Source: Clostridium pascui (GTDB lineage Bacteria; Bacillota; Clostridia; Clostridiales; Clostridiaceae). Taken from it: a stretch of DNA of 64,000 bases. Within the stretch, counting starts at the first letter, position 1. Each line of letters opens with the position of its first letter. The position numbers were made by a program, and so were the translations under genes. Location: the NCBI RefSeq assembly GCF_016908015.1, contig NZ_JAFBDB010000001.1:558001-622000 (forward strand), written 5' to 3'. Below are positions 36,726 through 46,092 of the stretch, in pieces. A model generated the notes under the pieces. That model worked only from the letters and a program-made list of their open reading frames with translations, did no database searches and was not told the DNA's origin.

Positions 36726-38519
36726 GTGTTCTTAAAAAAACTCAAAAGTTTTTCATTAACTAAAGCATTAACAACTTTATTGCTAACCTTCTTATTAATT
36801 ATTTCTTTTTCCACATTTACATTTGCTAAAGAGCTAGATAGCTATAATGAAGGTTTTAAATTTGGTAAGGAGTACAAATTACAAATTTTACAAAACCTAA
36901 AGGAGGTTAAGGACAAAGCCTCTAAAAACAATATTGACATTAGCGCTTTAAATGGCGATTTAGACAAAGTAGAAAAAATGTATACTGAAGTCCTACCCGA
37001 AAAGCTAAACTGGATAAAGGGACTATCTGAAAGCACAGGAATTCCTTACAGAGATCTACTTATATTTAATACATTTGATAAAAATTTATTAAGTTTCCAA
37101 GGGGAATGTACTACATTTATAGCACATGGTAAAGCTTTAAAAGATGGTACAGGATCTATGATAATGAAAAATCGCGATTTAGGTGCTACTTCTTTATGTG
37201 AAGTATCCTTAGAACAAGCAGCTACTCATGCCAATAATGAACTTTATCAGGCAGCCTATATAGATATACCTCAAGCAGAAAAAACATATAAATTTGTTGG
37301 TGATCGTACTGCGGGTAGATGGGGTTATGCAATGGGAATAAATGAGCATCAAGTAATAGTAGCAGATAATGATGCTCCATCTAGAGACACTCTCGCTTTT
37401 AATACTGGCCTTCATGATAATGACCTTATAAGACTTACACTTGAAAGAGCAAAAACTGCACGTGAAGGTGTAGATATAGTCGGAAAATTAGTAGAGAAAT
37501 ATGGTGTAGCCTGGGGCGGAATAATGTACGAAATCGGTGACCCAAATGAATTATGGGTAGTTGAAGTTACTGGATACAGATGGGCTGCAAAGAAATACAC
37601 AAATTCAGTTTCAGCAAGATCCAATCAATATCAGATTGAAGATGATTATGATTTATCTTCTAAAGACTTGATAACTTTTGCAGAAAAACAAGGTTGGGTT
37701 GAAAAGGGATTAAGTAAGATCAACTTTAGACAAACTTATGGAAGTACCACATTATATCCAGAAGATAATGATCTTTCCAAACGCCAAGCAGCAGAAAAAT
37801 TATATTCTACAGAACAACGTTATCAAAGAGCAATGGAGCTTATGAAAAAATCTTTTGGAAATATAACACTTGAGACTATGATGAAAGGTTCAAGAGACCA
37901 TTATGACACCTATACTTTACCAAGTGGTAAAGTTGTTAATACAAATCAAATTCCTTTCTATAGTTTAAGTGACAAAAATTTTGCTAACTGGGAAAACAAT
38001 GAATTTATTATAGATTCCCCAAAAGATGATAAGGTTTCCACAAACCTTTATATACGTGGACTATGCAGCCACGACTTAGGTTGGGGAAGAACTATGTCTT
38101 CAGCAGTTTTATGGGCTAGACCGAATGTTCCTAACGAACTAGGATTAATGCTTCATTCTTTTTCACCTCCATGTGGTTCAATCTTTGTTCCTTTTTATGT
38201 TGGAATAGATAAAGTGCATCCAGATTTTGAAGGGCCTTCAGCTGCAGCTCTCTTCCAGCAAATTGATACAAGGACATTTGCATTTTACCAAGATTACCAT
38301 AATATAATAAGGGCAAAATTTGATCCTTATGAAAAAGATATGCTTTCTAAGATTCAAAACATTGAAGACAAGTATATGGAATCAAGATCAAAGGATATAC
38401 TAAATTCTTTCTGTTATGACGAGTGCCAAGCTGCAGTTGATTTAGCTAAAGCTGTCCAGGAAGATATCACTAAAGCTGCAGTAGATAAAAATGATTGGAC
38501 TCCAAGAAAAGTCGATTAA
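36726..38519 (+). CDS. Secreted Ntn-hydrolase, C45/C69-like
   Basis: The 597-residue protein starts with GTG after GAGGGGGG. A signal peptide (about 12-34, ending TFAKE) is followed by a helical region of about 90 residues and then GECTTFIAHG. Cys128 is the likely N-terminal nucleophile after removal of that propeptide. 'GSMIMKNRDL', 'GYAMGINEHQVIVADND' and 'ELWVVEVTGYRWAAKKY' resemble C69 dipeptidases and C45 acyltransferases. It probably hydrolyses an amide (peptide, acylated amino acid or beta-lactam-like) outside the cell. Substrate unknown. It is a single-gene unit ended by the hairpin at 38549. Confidence 0.8.
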   Translation: MFLKKLKSFSLTKALTTLLLTFLLIISFSTFTFAKELDSYNEGFKFGKEYKLQILQNLKEVKDKASKNNIDISALNGDLDKVEKMYTEVLPEKLNWIKGLSESTGIPYRDLLIFNTFDKNLLSFQGECTTFIAHGKALKDGTGSMIMKNRDLGATSLCEVSLEQAATHANNELYQAAYIDIPQAEKTYKFVGDRTAGRWGYAMGINEHQVIVADNDAPSRDTLAFNTGLHDNDLIRLTLERAKTAREGVDIVGKLVEKYGVAWGGIMYEIGDPNELWVVEVTGYRWAAKKYTNSVSARSNQYQIEDDYDLSSKDLITFAEKQGWVEKGLSKINFRQTYGSTTLYPEDNDLSKRQAAEKLYSTEQRYQRAMELMKKSFGNITLETMMKGSRDHYDTYTLPSGKVVNTNQIPFYSLSDKNFANWENNEFIIDSPKDDKVSTNLYIRGLCSHDLGWGRTMSSAVLWARPNVPNELGLMLHSFSPPCGSIFVPFYVGIDKVHPDFEGPSAAALFQQIDTRTFAFYQDYHNIIRAKFDPYEKDMLSKIQNIEDKYMESRSKDILNSFCYDECQAAVDLAKAVQEDITKAAVDKNDWTPRKVD

Positions 38520-38548
38520 TTGTACCATTAACCAATAAATAAGTACAA

Positions 38549-38596
38549 AATATTATAGAGAGTATTACACTATGATGTAATGCTCTCTATAATATT
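38549..38596. terminator. Shared terminator
   Basis: A 14-bp stem (38549-38562 with 38583-38596) plus an inner ATTAC/GTAAT pair lies between the Ntn-hydrolase (plus) and pyrimidine phosphorylase (minus) genes, touching the latter's stop codon. Confidence 0.75.
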
Positions 38597-39899
38597 ATTT
38601 TACTATATTATATATGAGTGGAATTATTTCTTCATATTTATCACTTATTACATAATTATTTAATATGTCTTTTTTAGCCTTCTCTGCCTTGTTTATATCA
38701 TTAGCATGTATATATGCTAAAATGTCACCTTTCTTTACCCTATCTCCTCTTTTTTTATTTAAAACTATTCCAACAGAAAGATCTATTATATCTTCCTTAG
38801 TAGCTCTTCCAGCACCTAATTCCATAGCTATAATTCCTATGCTTTCTGCATGTATTTTATTTACATATCCATCTTCTTTACTTTCTACGGGAATCATAAA
38901 CTCTGATTTAGGTAGCTTATCTGTATCATCTATACACGAAGTTTCTGAGCCTTGTGCAATCACAAACTCTTTAAGCTTATTTAATGCTTTGCCGCTTTCA
39001 ATTGTATCCATAAGCATCTTTCTTGCTTCATCATCACTAACAGCTTTTCCAGCTAAAATCACCATTTGAGACCCCAAAGCTAAGCATAATTCTAATAAAT
39101 CCTTAGGTCCATTTCCATTTAATGTATCAATAGCTTCTTTAACTTCCAAAGCATTTCCTATTGCTAAGCCTAGCGGTTGGTCCATATCCGAAATTATAGC
39201 TATTACCTGTCTTCCTACATAATGACCTATATCTACCATTTCTTGTGCAAGCTTATGGGCATCTTCTTTAGTTTTCATGAAGGCTCCTTCTCCAACCTTA
39301 ACATCTAGGACAATTGCATCAGCACCTGAAGCAATTTTTTTACTCATTATGCTAGATGCTATTAGAGATATATTATCTACAGTAGCTGTAACGTCTCTTA
39401 ATGCGTACAGCTTCTTATCTGCAGGAGCTAAGTTACCTGTTTGCCCTCCTACTACAAGTTTTATATTGTTTACGTTTTCTATAAACTTTTGCTCACTCAT
39501 CTCTACTGAAAATCCTTTAAAAGCTTCTAACTTATCAATAGTCCCCCCTGTGTGTCCAAGTCCCCTTCCAGACATTTTAGCTACTGGTATTCCAAGTGCT
39601 GCTACCATAGGTCCTAGTACCAGTGTAGTAGTATCACCTACACCTCCTGTGCTATGCTTATCTACTTTTATTCCATTGATTTTAGATAAGTCTAAAATAT
39701 CACCTGACTCCGCCATAGCCATAGTTAAATCTGCAGTCTCTCTTTTACTCATCTTTTGGAAAAATATCGCCATAAGTAATGCAGATGCTTGATAGTCTGG
39801 TATATTGCCATTAGTATAATTTTGTACAAAATATTCTATTTCTTCCTTAGTAAGCTCACTGCCATTTCTTTTTTTTAGTATAATATCATACATTCTCAT
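38595..39899 (-). CDS. pdp: Pyrimidine-nucleoside phosphorylase
   Basis: This enzyme of about 434 residues splits uridine, deoxyuridine and thymidine with phosphate. The family signature lies at about 110 ([20 protein letters not shown]), the phosphate-binding '[15 protein letters not shown]' at about 80, and the C-terminal lobe ends the protein. The ATG at 39899 (MRMYDII) has TGGGGTG at good spacing; a GTG at 39908 is part of that site. It belongs with the two purine phosphorylase genes upstream but is separated by the hairpin at 39978. Confidence 0.93.
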   Translation of the reverse strand: MRMYDIILKKRNGSELTKEEIEYFVQNYTNGNIPDYQASALLMAIFFQKMSKRETADLTMAMAESGDILDLSKINGIKVDKHSTGGVGDTTTLVLGPMVAALGIPVAKMSGRGLGHTGGTIDKLEAFKGFSVEMSEQKFIENVNNIKLVVGGQTGNLAPADKKLYALRDVTATVDNISLIASSIMSKKIASGADAIVLDVKVGEGAFMKTKEDAHKLAQEMVDIGHYVGRQVIAIISDMDQPLGLAIGNALEVKEAIDTLNGNGPKDLLELCLALGSQMVILAGKAVSDDEARKMLMDTIESGKALNKLKEFVIAQGSETSCIDDTDKLPKSEFMIPVESKEDGYVNKIHAESIGIIAMELGAGRATKEDIIDLSVGIVLNKKRGDRVKKGDILAYIHANDINKAEKAKKDILNNYVISDKYEEIIPLIYNIVK

Positions 39900-39977
39900 T
39901 ATTATCACCCCATGTTAATTGATAATTAATAGGTAACAGTTAATATTGAATACTCAATAACTTCAATAATTTTAATG

Positions 39978-40013
39978 AAAGGATTTTTTCTACAGTTGCA
40001 GAAAAAATCCTTT
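39978..40013 (-). terminator. Hairpin between pnp2 and pdp
   Basis: A 14-bp stem (39978-39991 with 40000-40013) has an 8-nt loop. Outer flanks TTAATATTGAATA and TATTCAATATAAAATATTAA also pair, giving a long composite hairpin. Confidence 0.65.
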
Positions 40014-40049
40014 TAAAATGAACATTAACTATTCAATATAAAATATTAA

Positions 40050-40871
40050 CTATAAATTCCTCACTATTTCTTTTACTAAGTTCACAAACTTAGCCATTGC
40101 CTTATTTGCTGTTTCCACTACCTTTGAATGATCTAATGGCTCCAAATTATCAGCTATAGCCATATCAGTTATACATGAAATTCCAAGCACCTTCATTCCC
40201 ATATGATTAGCTGCTATTACTTCTGGTACTGTAGACATTCCAACTGCATCTCCACCTAATATTCTAAGCATTCTTAGTTCTGCTGGTGTTTCATAAGTTG
40301 GCCCTGATACTGCTGCATATACTCCCTTTTGAATCTTAATATTTAGTTTTGTGCCACACCCAAAAGCAAGTTTTATTAAGTCTTTATTATATGCACTAGA
40401 CATGTCTGGAAATCTTGGTCCTAACTCTTCAAAGTTTCTCCCTATAAGTGGGTTAGTACCCATAAAGTTTATATGATCTGTAATTATCATTAAATCTCCT
40501 GGTTCAAACTCTGGATTCATTCCACCTGCAGCATTTGAAACTAATATATTTTCTATACTTAATGCTTTCATTACCCTTATCCCAAATACTACTTGGTCCA
40601 TGGCATATCCTTCATAGTAATGAAACCTTCCATTAAAAGCTATTACCTTTTTACCTTCTAATTCCCCAATAATTAATTCTCCCTTATGCCCTGCAACTGT
40701 AGATACAGGAAATCCAGGGACATCTTGATATTTTATTACTTTTTTATTTTCTATGTTATTTACTATACTTCCAAGCCCAGTTCCAAGTATTATTGCAGCG
40801 TCAAATTTACCACTATCTATACTTTGTATATATTTCTTTGCATCTTCTATCTTATGTAATAAACTCTCCAT
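40050..40871 (-). CDS. Purine nucleoside phosphorylase, second copy with Asp in base site
   Basis: The 273-residue trimeric PNP-family enzyme has 'LGTGLGS', the phosphate-site His in VAGHKGE, the 'GRFHYYEGY' loop and the Glu of GPTYETPAE. Where the upstream copy and typical PNPs have Asn (CVTNMA), it has Asp236 (CITDMA). In the family Asn selects 6-oxopurines, while Asp is found in methylthioadenosine phosphorylases. This copy may therefore accept adenosine or related 6-aminopurine nucleosides. It lies 20 bp after the first copy with its own AAGGAGAG. Confidence 0.88.
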   Translation of the reverse strand: MESLLHKIEDAKKYIQSIDSGKFDAAIILGTGLGSIVNNIENKKVIKYQDVPGFPVSTVAGHKGELIIGELEGKKVIAFNGRFHYYEGYAMDQVVFGIRVMKALSIENILVSNAAGGMNPEFEPGDLMIITDHINFMGTNPLIGRNFEELGPRFPDMSSAYNKDLIKLAFGCGTKLNIKIQKGVYAAVSGPTYETPAELRMLRILGGDAVGMSTVPEVIAANHMGMKVLGISCITDMAIADNLEPLDHSKVVETANKAMAKFVNLVKEIVRNL

Positions 40872-40891
40872 GGTTTAGTCTCTCCTTATAA

Positions 40892-41707
40892 TTACATTTT
40901 TTCTACAATATTTGTAATAAGTCTAGTAAAGGTATCTTTAACTCTATTAGACGTCTCTATTACCTCTTGATGATTTAATGGTTGATCTAGTATTCCTGAT
41001 GCCATATTTGTAACACATGAGATGCCAAGAACTTTAAGCCCTGCATGTTTTGCAACTATTACCTCAGGTACAGTAGACATTCCTACTGCATCTCCGCCTA
41101 TTATTCTTATCATTCTTACTTCAGCTGGCGTTTCATAGGTTGGTCCTGGCATCATAACATAAACTCCCTTTTGAATATTTATATTATGAGCTTTCGCAAC
41201 CTCTTCTGATAAGTTAACTAAATTCTTATCATAAGACATGCTCATATCTGGAAATCTAGGTCCAATTTCTTCGTCATTTTTTCCTATTAAGGGATTATTA
41301 AATACAAAATTTATATGATCTGTAATTATCATTAAATCCCCTGGATTAAAGCTTGTATTTACTCCTCCTGCTGCATTTGTAACTACTAAAGTCTTTATAC
41401 CTAAAAATTTCATTATATGTATAGGAAGAGCAATTATTTCCATTGGATGTCCTTCATAATAATGAATTCTTCCTTGCATCATTACTACATCTTTCCCACT
41501 TAATTTACCAAATACATACTGCCCAGCATGACCTACTACAGTAGACTTAGGCATATTAGGTATATCCTCATATTTTACTATAACTTTATTTTCTACTTTT
41601 TCTGCTAAATCTCCTAGTCCTGACCCAAGAATTATTCCTATTTCAGGAGAAATATCTATTTTTGTTTTTATAAAATCAACACTTTCTTTTACTTTTTCTA
41701 AGTTCAT
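40892..41707 (-). CDS. punA: Purine nucleoside phosphorylase, canonical copy
   Basis: The 271-residue enzyme splits inosine and guanosine and their deoxy forms with phosphate. It has LGSGLGD, VVGHAGQ, GRIHYYEGH and GPTYETPAE, and Asn234 in CVTNMASG as in classical trimeric PNP. It follows xerD by 14 bp with AAAGGGAGG, matching the xerD-(drm)-punA order of B. subtilis but lacking drm. Confidence 0.92.
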   Translation of the reverse strand: MNLEKVKESVDFIKTKIDISPEIGIILGSGLGDLAEKVENKVIVKYEDIPNMPKSTVVGHAGQYVFGKLSGKDVVMMQGRIHYYEGHPMEIIALPIHIMKFLGIKTLVVTNAAGGVNTSFNPGDLMIITDHINFVFNNPLIGKNDEEIGPRFPDMSMSYDKNLVNLSEEVAKAHNINIQKGVYVMMPGPTYETPAEVRMIRIIGGDAVGMSTVPEVIVAKHAGLKVLGISCVTNMASGILDQPLNHQEVIETSNRVKDTFTRLITNIVEKM

Positions 41708-41721
41708 ACAATGTCCTCCCT

Positions 41722-42600
41722 TTATGCTCTAGGATGTGCCTTTTTATACACTTCCGCAATTTTGCTTTTCCTAGATATGCTTGAATATATTTGAGTTGCA
41801 GCCATATCTTTATGACCTAAAAGTTCTTGAACAGATTTTATATCTGCTCCATTTTGTAAAAGATGAACTGCAAAAGAATGCCTTAATGTATAAGATGTTA
41901 TTTCTTTATTTACTCCTGCTATTTTTGCATATTGTTTTATTATTTTCCAGAAGCCTTGCCTTGTCATTTTAGTACTTTGTAAATTTAAAAATAAATATTC
42001 TAAATTATATATATTAAGTAGGCCTCTTATTTTAAGATAATTATTAATACAATCTACAGCATAACTTCCTATTGGTATTATTCTCTCCTTATTTTTGCTT
42101 CCTCTACATTTTATATAGGATAACTTGAGATTAACATCAAAGGTTGTTATATTCAAAAGTTCAGTAACCTTTACTCCAGTAGCATACATTACCTCCAGCA
42201 TAGCTTTGTCTCTTACACCTTTTTCTGTGGTTAAATCTGGTGAATTAAGAAGCTTATTAACTTCTTCTAGCGTAAGTATTTGCGGCATATTACGCTCTAT
42301 TTTAGGTATTTCATAATTTATAACAGGATCTTCATTTATAATTCCCTGCTTCTTTAGGAACTTGTAAAAATTTCTTATAGCAACTATGTTTCTTACAATA
42401 GATGAATTAGCCTTTTTACTTTTATGTAGTTCCTGAACAAAAGCCATTATACTTATCTCATCTACATCCTTTAAATCCTCATTCCTAAATAAAAGAAATT
42501 TTAAAAATCTATCTATATCTCTTTTATATGCATCTAAAGTATTCTTACTCATATTTTTACTCTTTAAATAATTAATATACCTTAATAGAAATTCATCCAT
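41722..42600 (-). CDS. xerD: Tyrosine recombinase XerD-like, altered catalytic residues
   Basis: The 292-residue protein has the SAM-like N-terminal domain (about 1-85) and the catalytic domain (about 105-290). Tyr272 (TQIYSSI), Arg240, His263 (LGHKD) and a beta-hairpin Lys ([11 protein letters not shown]) are present. The first catalytic Arg is replaced by Lys144 ([11 protein letters not shown]), and the His of HxxR by Tyr237 (SYTLRHSF). Synteny with spoIIM and punA marks it as the XerD orthologue that resolves chromosome dimers. The Lys for Arg change is unusual and could reduce activity or mean another Xer does the work. GGAGAAG precedes the ATG. Confidence 0.85.
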   Translation of the reverse strand: MDEFLLRYINYLKSKNMSKNTLDAYKRDIDRFLKFLLFRNEDLKDVDEISIMAFVQELHKSKKANSSIVRNIVAIRNFYKFLKKQGIINEDPVINYEIPKIERNMPQILTLEEVNKLLNSPDLTTEKGVRDKAMLEVMYATGVKVTELLNITTFDVNLKLSYIKCRGSKNKERIIPIGSYAVDCINNYLKIRGLLNIYNLEYLFLNLQSTKMTRQGFWKIIKQYAKIAGVNKEITSYTLRHSFAVHLLQNGADIKSVQELLGHKDMAATQIYSSISRKSKIAEVYKKAHPRA

Positions 42601-42661
42601 GTTTTTTTCTTCTCCTATGTATCTTATAATATATTACTTCCACAAAACGATGAAAAATCCT

Positions 42662-42892
42662 TTAATATTTTAAAAATTCCTGAAATATATATATATAATT
42701 ATATAATATGTCAATATTTCTATTAATAATATTGTATACCAAAACACTGTTATCATAAACAGCTACTTTATCAACAAAGTAATAAAAAAATATGTCTAAT
42801 ATAAAAGGAAAAATTTCTCCAAAGAATAGCAGTATAAAAAAACACTTTACTACTTTTATAACTAGAGATTCTTCTAAAATTCTTATATTCAT
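42662..42892 (-). CDS. Small membrane protein, YqzK-like position
   Basis: The 76-residue protein starts at the ATG at 42892 after GGGAGGAG. It has one strong TM region (about 13-38, FFILLFFGEIFPFILDIFFY) and a tyrosine-rich tail. It lies between spoIIM and xerD, where B. subtilis has yqzK (DUF4227) of similar size. Function unknown; identification is by synteny and topology only. Confidence 0.6.
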   Translation of the reverse strand: MNIRILEESLVIKVVKCFFILLFFGEIFPFILDIFFYYFVDKVAVYDNSVLVYNIINRNIDILYNYIYIFQEFLKY

Positions 42893-42936
42893 AATTTCTC
42901 CTCCCTGCATGTCCTATATGATTTATAAAGAAATTT

Positions 42937-43563
42937 TTATATAATTATTTTTAATATATTAGGAATTATATAGGCTTCCATAAAGAATCCAACAAACATT
43001 ACAGCTATTATGGCCAAAAACGAACAAGAATAACTTAACATCTTAATCCATATATTTTCTTTTACTCTTCTGTCAATTCTTTCTTTAAGAAAGTTAAGAG
43101 AAAATTCCATAGCAAGCACTGATGCAATTATCATGCAGGGTATATATATTATATTTTGAATAATAACTCCAAATATTGCAATACCTATCCCTTTTAATCC
43201 AACTGAATTAATTATAAAACTTATTGTAAAACCTAATGTATATCCCTTTATGATTCCAATTATAAGTATTACAGGAATTCCTACCATGGTCATTCCTAAT
43301 AACCAAATAAACAATATAAATGGAATATTACTTCTTATAGTATTTAAAAATACTTCCTTATAATTTAAGCTCTCTGTAGTTAAATACTCAGTGAAACCTT
43401 GAAAATAACTAATTAAATCTGTTTTATATATCTCTCCCATATATTTTACTGTATATACTCCAAGTACCATTCCCGTAAATATACATATTAAACTTATAAC
43501 ATAAAGCCAAAAATTTTCTTTTATATGATCATTTAAGCCTAAAACAAGATTATTTCTGCTCAT
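42937..43563 (-). CDS. spoIIM: Stage II sporulation protein M
   Basis: The 208-residue integral membrane protein has about five TM helices and the family-typical 'GMVLGVYTVKY', 'FILFIWLLGMTMVGIPVILI' and 'GYTLGFTISF'. SpoIIM works with SpoIID and SpoIIP in peptidoglycan remodelling during engulfment and is made in the mother cell under sigma-E. CAAGGGGG precedes the ATG. It lies downstream of spo0A, separated by a strong terminator. Confidence 0.92.
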   Translation of the reverse strand: MSRNNLVLGLNDHIKENFWLYVISLICIFTGMVLGVYTVKYMGEIYKTDLISYFQGFTEYLTTESLNYKEVFLNTIRSNIPFILFIWLLGMTMVGIPVILIIGIIKGYTLGFTISFIINSVGLKGIGIAIFGVIIQNIIYIPCMIIASVLAMEFSLNFLKERIDRRVKENIWIKMLSYSCSFLAIIAVMFVGFFMEAYIIPNILKIII

Positions 43564-43640
43564 ATATTTTCCCCCTTGTTATTCACCTCTTAATATTTAT
43601 GAATAAAGAGCTGAAAATATACTAATAAACATCTATAAAT

Positions 43641-43691
43641 TCATTTAAAATAAAAACTCCGTAAAAATTACGGAGTTTTTATTTTAAATGA
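43641..43691 (-). terminator. Terminator after spo0A
   Basis: A perfect 23-bp stem (43641-43663 with 43669-43691) has a 5-nt loop and lies directly past the spo0A stop codon. Confidence 0.85.
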
Positions 43692-43696
43692 TTATT

Positions 43697-44518
43697 TTAG
43701 GCATTATTTGATGCCCTATTTTTAAGTCTTAGTTTATCAGCAACCATAGCTATGAATTCACTGTTTGTAGGCTTGCCTTTATCAGTGTGTATTGTATAAC
43801 CAAAGAGCCTGTTAATAGTATCTACTTGACCCCTACTCCATGCTACTTCAATGGCATGTCTTATGGCTCTTTCTACTCTGCTTGCAGTTGTATTAAATTT
43901 CTTAGCAATAGATGGGTATAGCTCCTTAGTAACTGCTGAGAGAAGTTCCATATCATTTACAACCATTGTAATTGCTTCTCTTAAATACATATACCCTTTT
44001 ATATGAGCAGGAACCCCTATTTCATGAATTATGTTTGTAATTTCTGCTTCTAAGTCCATAGGCTCATTCTTATTAACTCTTACTTCAATATTTTCTGATA
44101 CTGGAACACTTCTTTTTACTTCATCGCTTGATATTGTGTTATTAAACATTTGTCTTATTCTCTTAGTAAATACATCCATATCAAATGGTTTTACAACATA
44201 ATAATCTGCTCCTAATGTAATTGCTCTTTGAGTAATCTTATCTTGTCCTACTGCAGATAGAACTATTATTCTAGGCATAGGATCTATATTCATCCCATTT
44301 AGTCTCTCTAGAACTCCTAATCCATCTAGATGCGGCATAATAATATCTAAAACAACTAAATCAGGCTTTTTTTCCTCAATTAATTTTAAAGCCTCTAAAC
44401 CATCCTTAGCTATCCCAACTACCACAATATCTCTTTGATTTAATAAATAATCATTTAAAATGTTACAAAATTCTTTGTTATCGTCTGCAATAACTACATT
44501 AATTTTTGAATCTACCAT
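43697..44518 (-). CDS. spo0A: Master sporulation response regulator Spo0A
   Basis: The 273-residue protein has a receiver domain with D12/D13, phospho-acceptor Asp58 ([12 protein letters not shown]) and Lys in YYVVKPFD. A linker follows. The unique Spo0A C-terminal DNA-binding domain has the invariant [19 protein letters not shown] and the recognition helix segment [20 protein letters not shown]. Phosphorylated Spo0A starts sporulation and, in solventogenic clostridia, solvent formation. A perfect 0A-box core upstream (44569-44575) indicates autoregulation. The spoIVB-spo0A order is universal in spore formers. Confidence 0.98.
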   Translation of the reverse strand: MVDSKINVVIADDNKEFCNILNDYLLNQRDIVVVGIAKDGLEALKLIEEKKPDLVVLDIIMPHLDGLGVLERLNGMNIDPMPRIIVLSAVGQDKITQRAITLGADYYVVKPFDMDVFTKRIRQMFNNTISSDEVKRSVPVSENIEVRVNKNEPMDLEAEITNIIHEIGVPAHIKGYMYLREAITMVVNDMELLSAVTKELYPSIAKKFNTTASRVERAIRHAIEVAWSRGQVDTINRLFGYTIHTDKGKPTNSEFIAMVADKLRLKNRASNNA

Positions 44519-44568
44519 AAACCTACTCCCCTTTTCAAATTAATTCCCATATCTTAACAAATAATAAA

Positions 44569-44575
44569 TTCGACA
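44569..44575 (-). promoter_or_regulatory. 0A box upstream of spo0A
   Basis: On the minus strand TTTTGTCGAAT contains the exact 0A-box core TGTCGAA, about 50 bp upstream of the spo0A ATG. It suggests Spo0A controls its own promoter. Confidence 0.65.
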
Positions 44576-44620
44576 AAAGATAGAGAATTCCTTCTAAATA
44601 AAAAAATATTTTATCATAAC

Positions 44621-44666
44621 TATAATAGAATAGACAATATTTTTGTGCATTATCTATTCTATTATA
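44621..44666 (-). terminator. Hairpin after spoIVB
   Basis: An 18-bp stem with one mismatch (44621-44638 with 44649-44666) lies 20 bp past the spoIVB stop codon and upstream of the 0A box. The U-run is poor, so it may allow partial read-through into spo0A. Confidence 0.5.
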
Positions 44667-44685
44667 CTAACTATTTATTAAATTG

Positions 44686-45906
44686 TTAATTGTTATATTT
44701 CACCATATCAGCTTCTTTTAACATCCATTCTATATATATACCATATCCTGTATCTGGTTTGTTTATAAGAACATGTGTTACTGCACCAACTATCTTGTTA
44801 TCTTGTATTATAGGACTTCCACTCATTCCCTGTACTATACCACCAGTTTTATTTAAAAGCTCTTTATCTGTGACCTTAATTATCATACTTTTAGGTCCCG
44901 GTGCACTTTGTGGAAGCAACTTTTCAATTACTATATCATAAGTTTTAGGTTGACTTCCGTCAATAGTAGTATATATTTTTGCTGGACCTTCTTTTATCTC
45001 ATGTCTTAAAGCTATTGGCATTTTTTTTGCATACTTATTCTTAAGTTCTAGATTCGCTTTTCCAAAAATTCCACATTCGCTGTTTCTTGAAATTTTTCCA
45101 AGAACTATATCTTCATCAATAAATATTCCTTTTAATTCCCCTGGTGCCCTTTTTACACCTTTTCTTACAGAAACGATGGATGAATTTATTATTTGTCCTG
45201 ATCCTAATGGAAGTATTGATCCGGTATCAACATCTGTTATTGGATGACCTAATGCTGCAAATATCTTATTGTCATCATCATAAAATGTTAAAGTACCAAC
45301 TCCTGCAGTAGAATCTCTTACCCATAATCCAATTTTATATTTCCCATTTATATCTTTAATAGGTTTTATAACCTTCTCCATTGTTTTTCCTTGTCTATCT
45401 ATAATTACATTTAAATCTTTCCCTTCTGCAACATTAACTAAAGATGAAGTTTTTTCAGTACCTGTAACTTTATCACCATTTATTTCAATAATATTATCTC
45501 CAATTTCTATACCTGATTGGGCTCCTGGACTTGTGACCTTCCCTTTAGAAGTTTCTACATCTGATAACGCAATTACTAAAACACCTTTTGTTTTAAGCTT
45601 TACTCCTACTGGTTGCCCTCCTGGGTATAGTTTTATTTCTTCTGGAACTGACTTTACCTCTATAGTTTTAACCTTTAATATTCCAAGTAAACTTACATTT
45701 ACATTTTTACTTTGATTATTTAATCTACTAGATGCACTTACAGTATTTTCTTGAACCAATTTTATTATATTGCTTGATTCAAGTTTTTCTCCTTCTCTTA
45801 TAAAAATTGTAGTTGGTATGTTGAAAGCTTGATAATAGGCAACCAAAGTAAATAACAGGATGGATAACACAAAACAAAATATATATTTAATTTTAAACTT
45901 TCTCAT
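44686..45906 (-). CDS. spoIVB: SpoIVB serine peptidase
   Basis: The 406-residue S55 peptidase is made in the forespore. By cleaving SpoIVFA it triggers pro-sigma-K processing. It has an N-terminal TM anchor (about 9-28), a PDZ domain (about 105-190, VTSPGAQSGIEIGDNIIEIN), a catalytic domain with His in ALGHPITD, and Ser in GMSGSPIIQ. GACAGGAGG precedes the ATG. Confidence 0.96.
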   Translation of the reverse strand: MRKFKIKYIFCFVLSILLFTLVAYYQAFNIPTTIFIREGEKLESSNIIKLVQENTVSASSRLNNQSKNVNVSLLGILKVKTIEVKSVPEEIKLYPGGQPVGVKLKTKGVLVIALSDVETSKGKVTSPGAQSGIEIGDNIIEINGDKVTGTEKTSSLVNVAEGKDLNVIIDRQGKTMEKVIKPIKDINGKYKIGLWVRDSTAGVGTLTFYDDDNKIFAALGHPITDVDTGSILPLGSGQIINSSIVSVRKGVKRAPGELKGIFIDEDIVLGKISRNSECGIFGKANLELKNKYAKKMPIALRHEIKEGPAKIYTTIDGSQPKTYDIVIEKLLPQSAPGPKSMIIKVTDKELLNKTGGIVQGMSGSPIIQDNKIVGAVTHVLINKPDTGYGIYIEWMLKEADMVKYNN

Positions 45907-46039
45907 TATTATACCTCCTGTCTTTCTTTTTATATCTTTAAGTTGCCCAGTTCAAAAATTTATTATGTTATTATTCTTTTGTATATGGAGTTAAGTATTA
46001 CTTGTTTAAACTAAAATTAATAATTAAAATCAAAAAAAA

Positions 46040-46067
46040 GGTTACAATAACATTATTTATTGTAACC
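46040..46067 (-). terminator. Terminator after recN
   Basis: A 10-bp stem GGTTACAATA/TATTGTAACC (46040-46049 with 46058-46067) has an 8-nt loop and A8 at 46032-46039, giving U8 in the transcript. Confidence 0.8.
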
Positions 46068-46092
46068 CTTTTCTTCTTTTATATACTTTTGA

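Noticed and set aside
39277-39792. Plus-strand open frame of 171 codons
   Set aside because: It is antisense to pyrimidine-nucleoside phosphorylase, with no ribosome site or recognisable domain.
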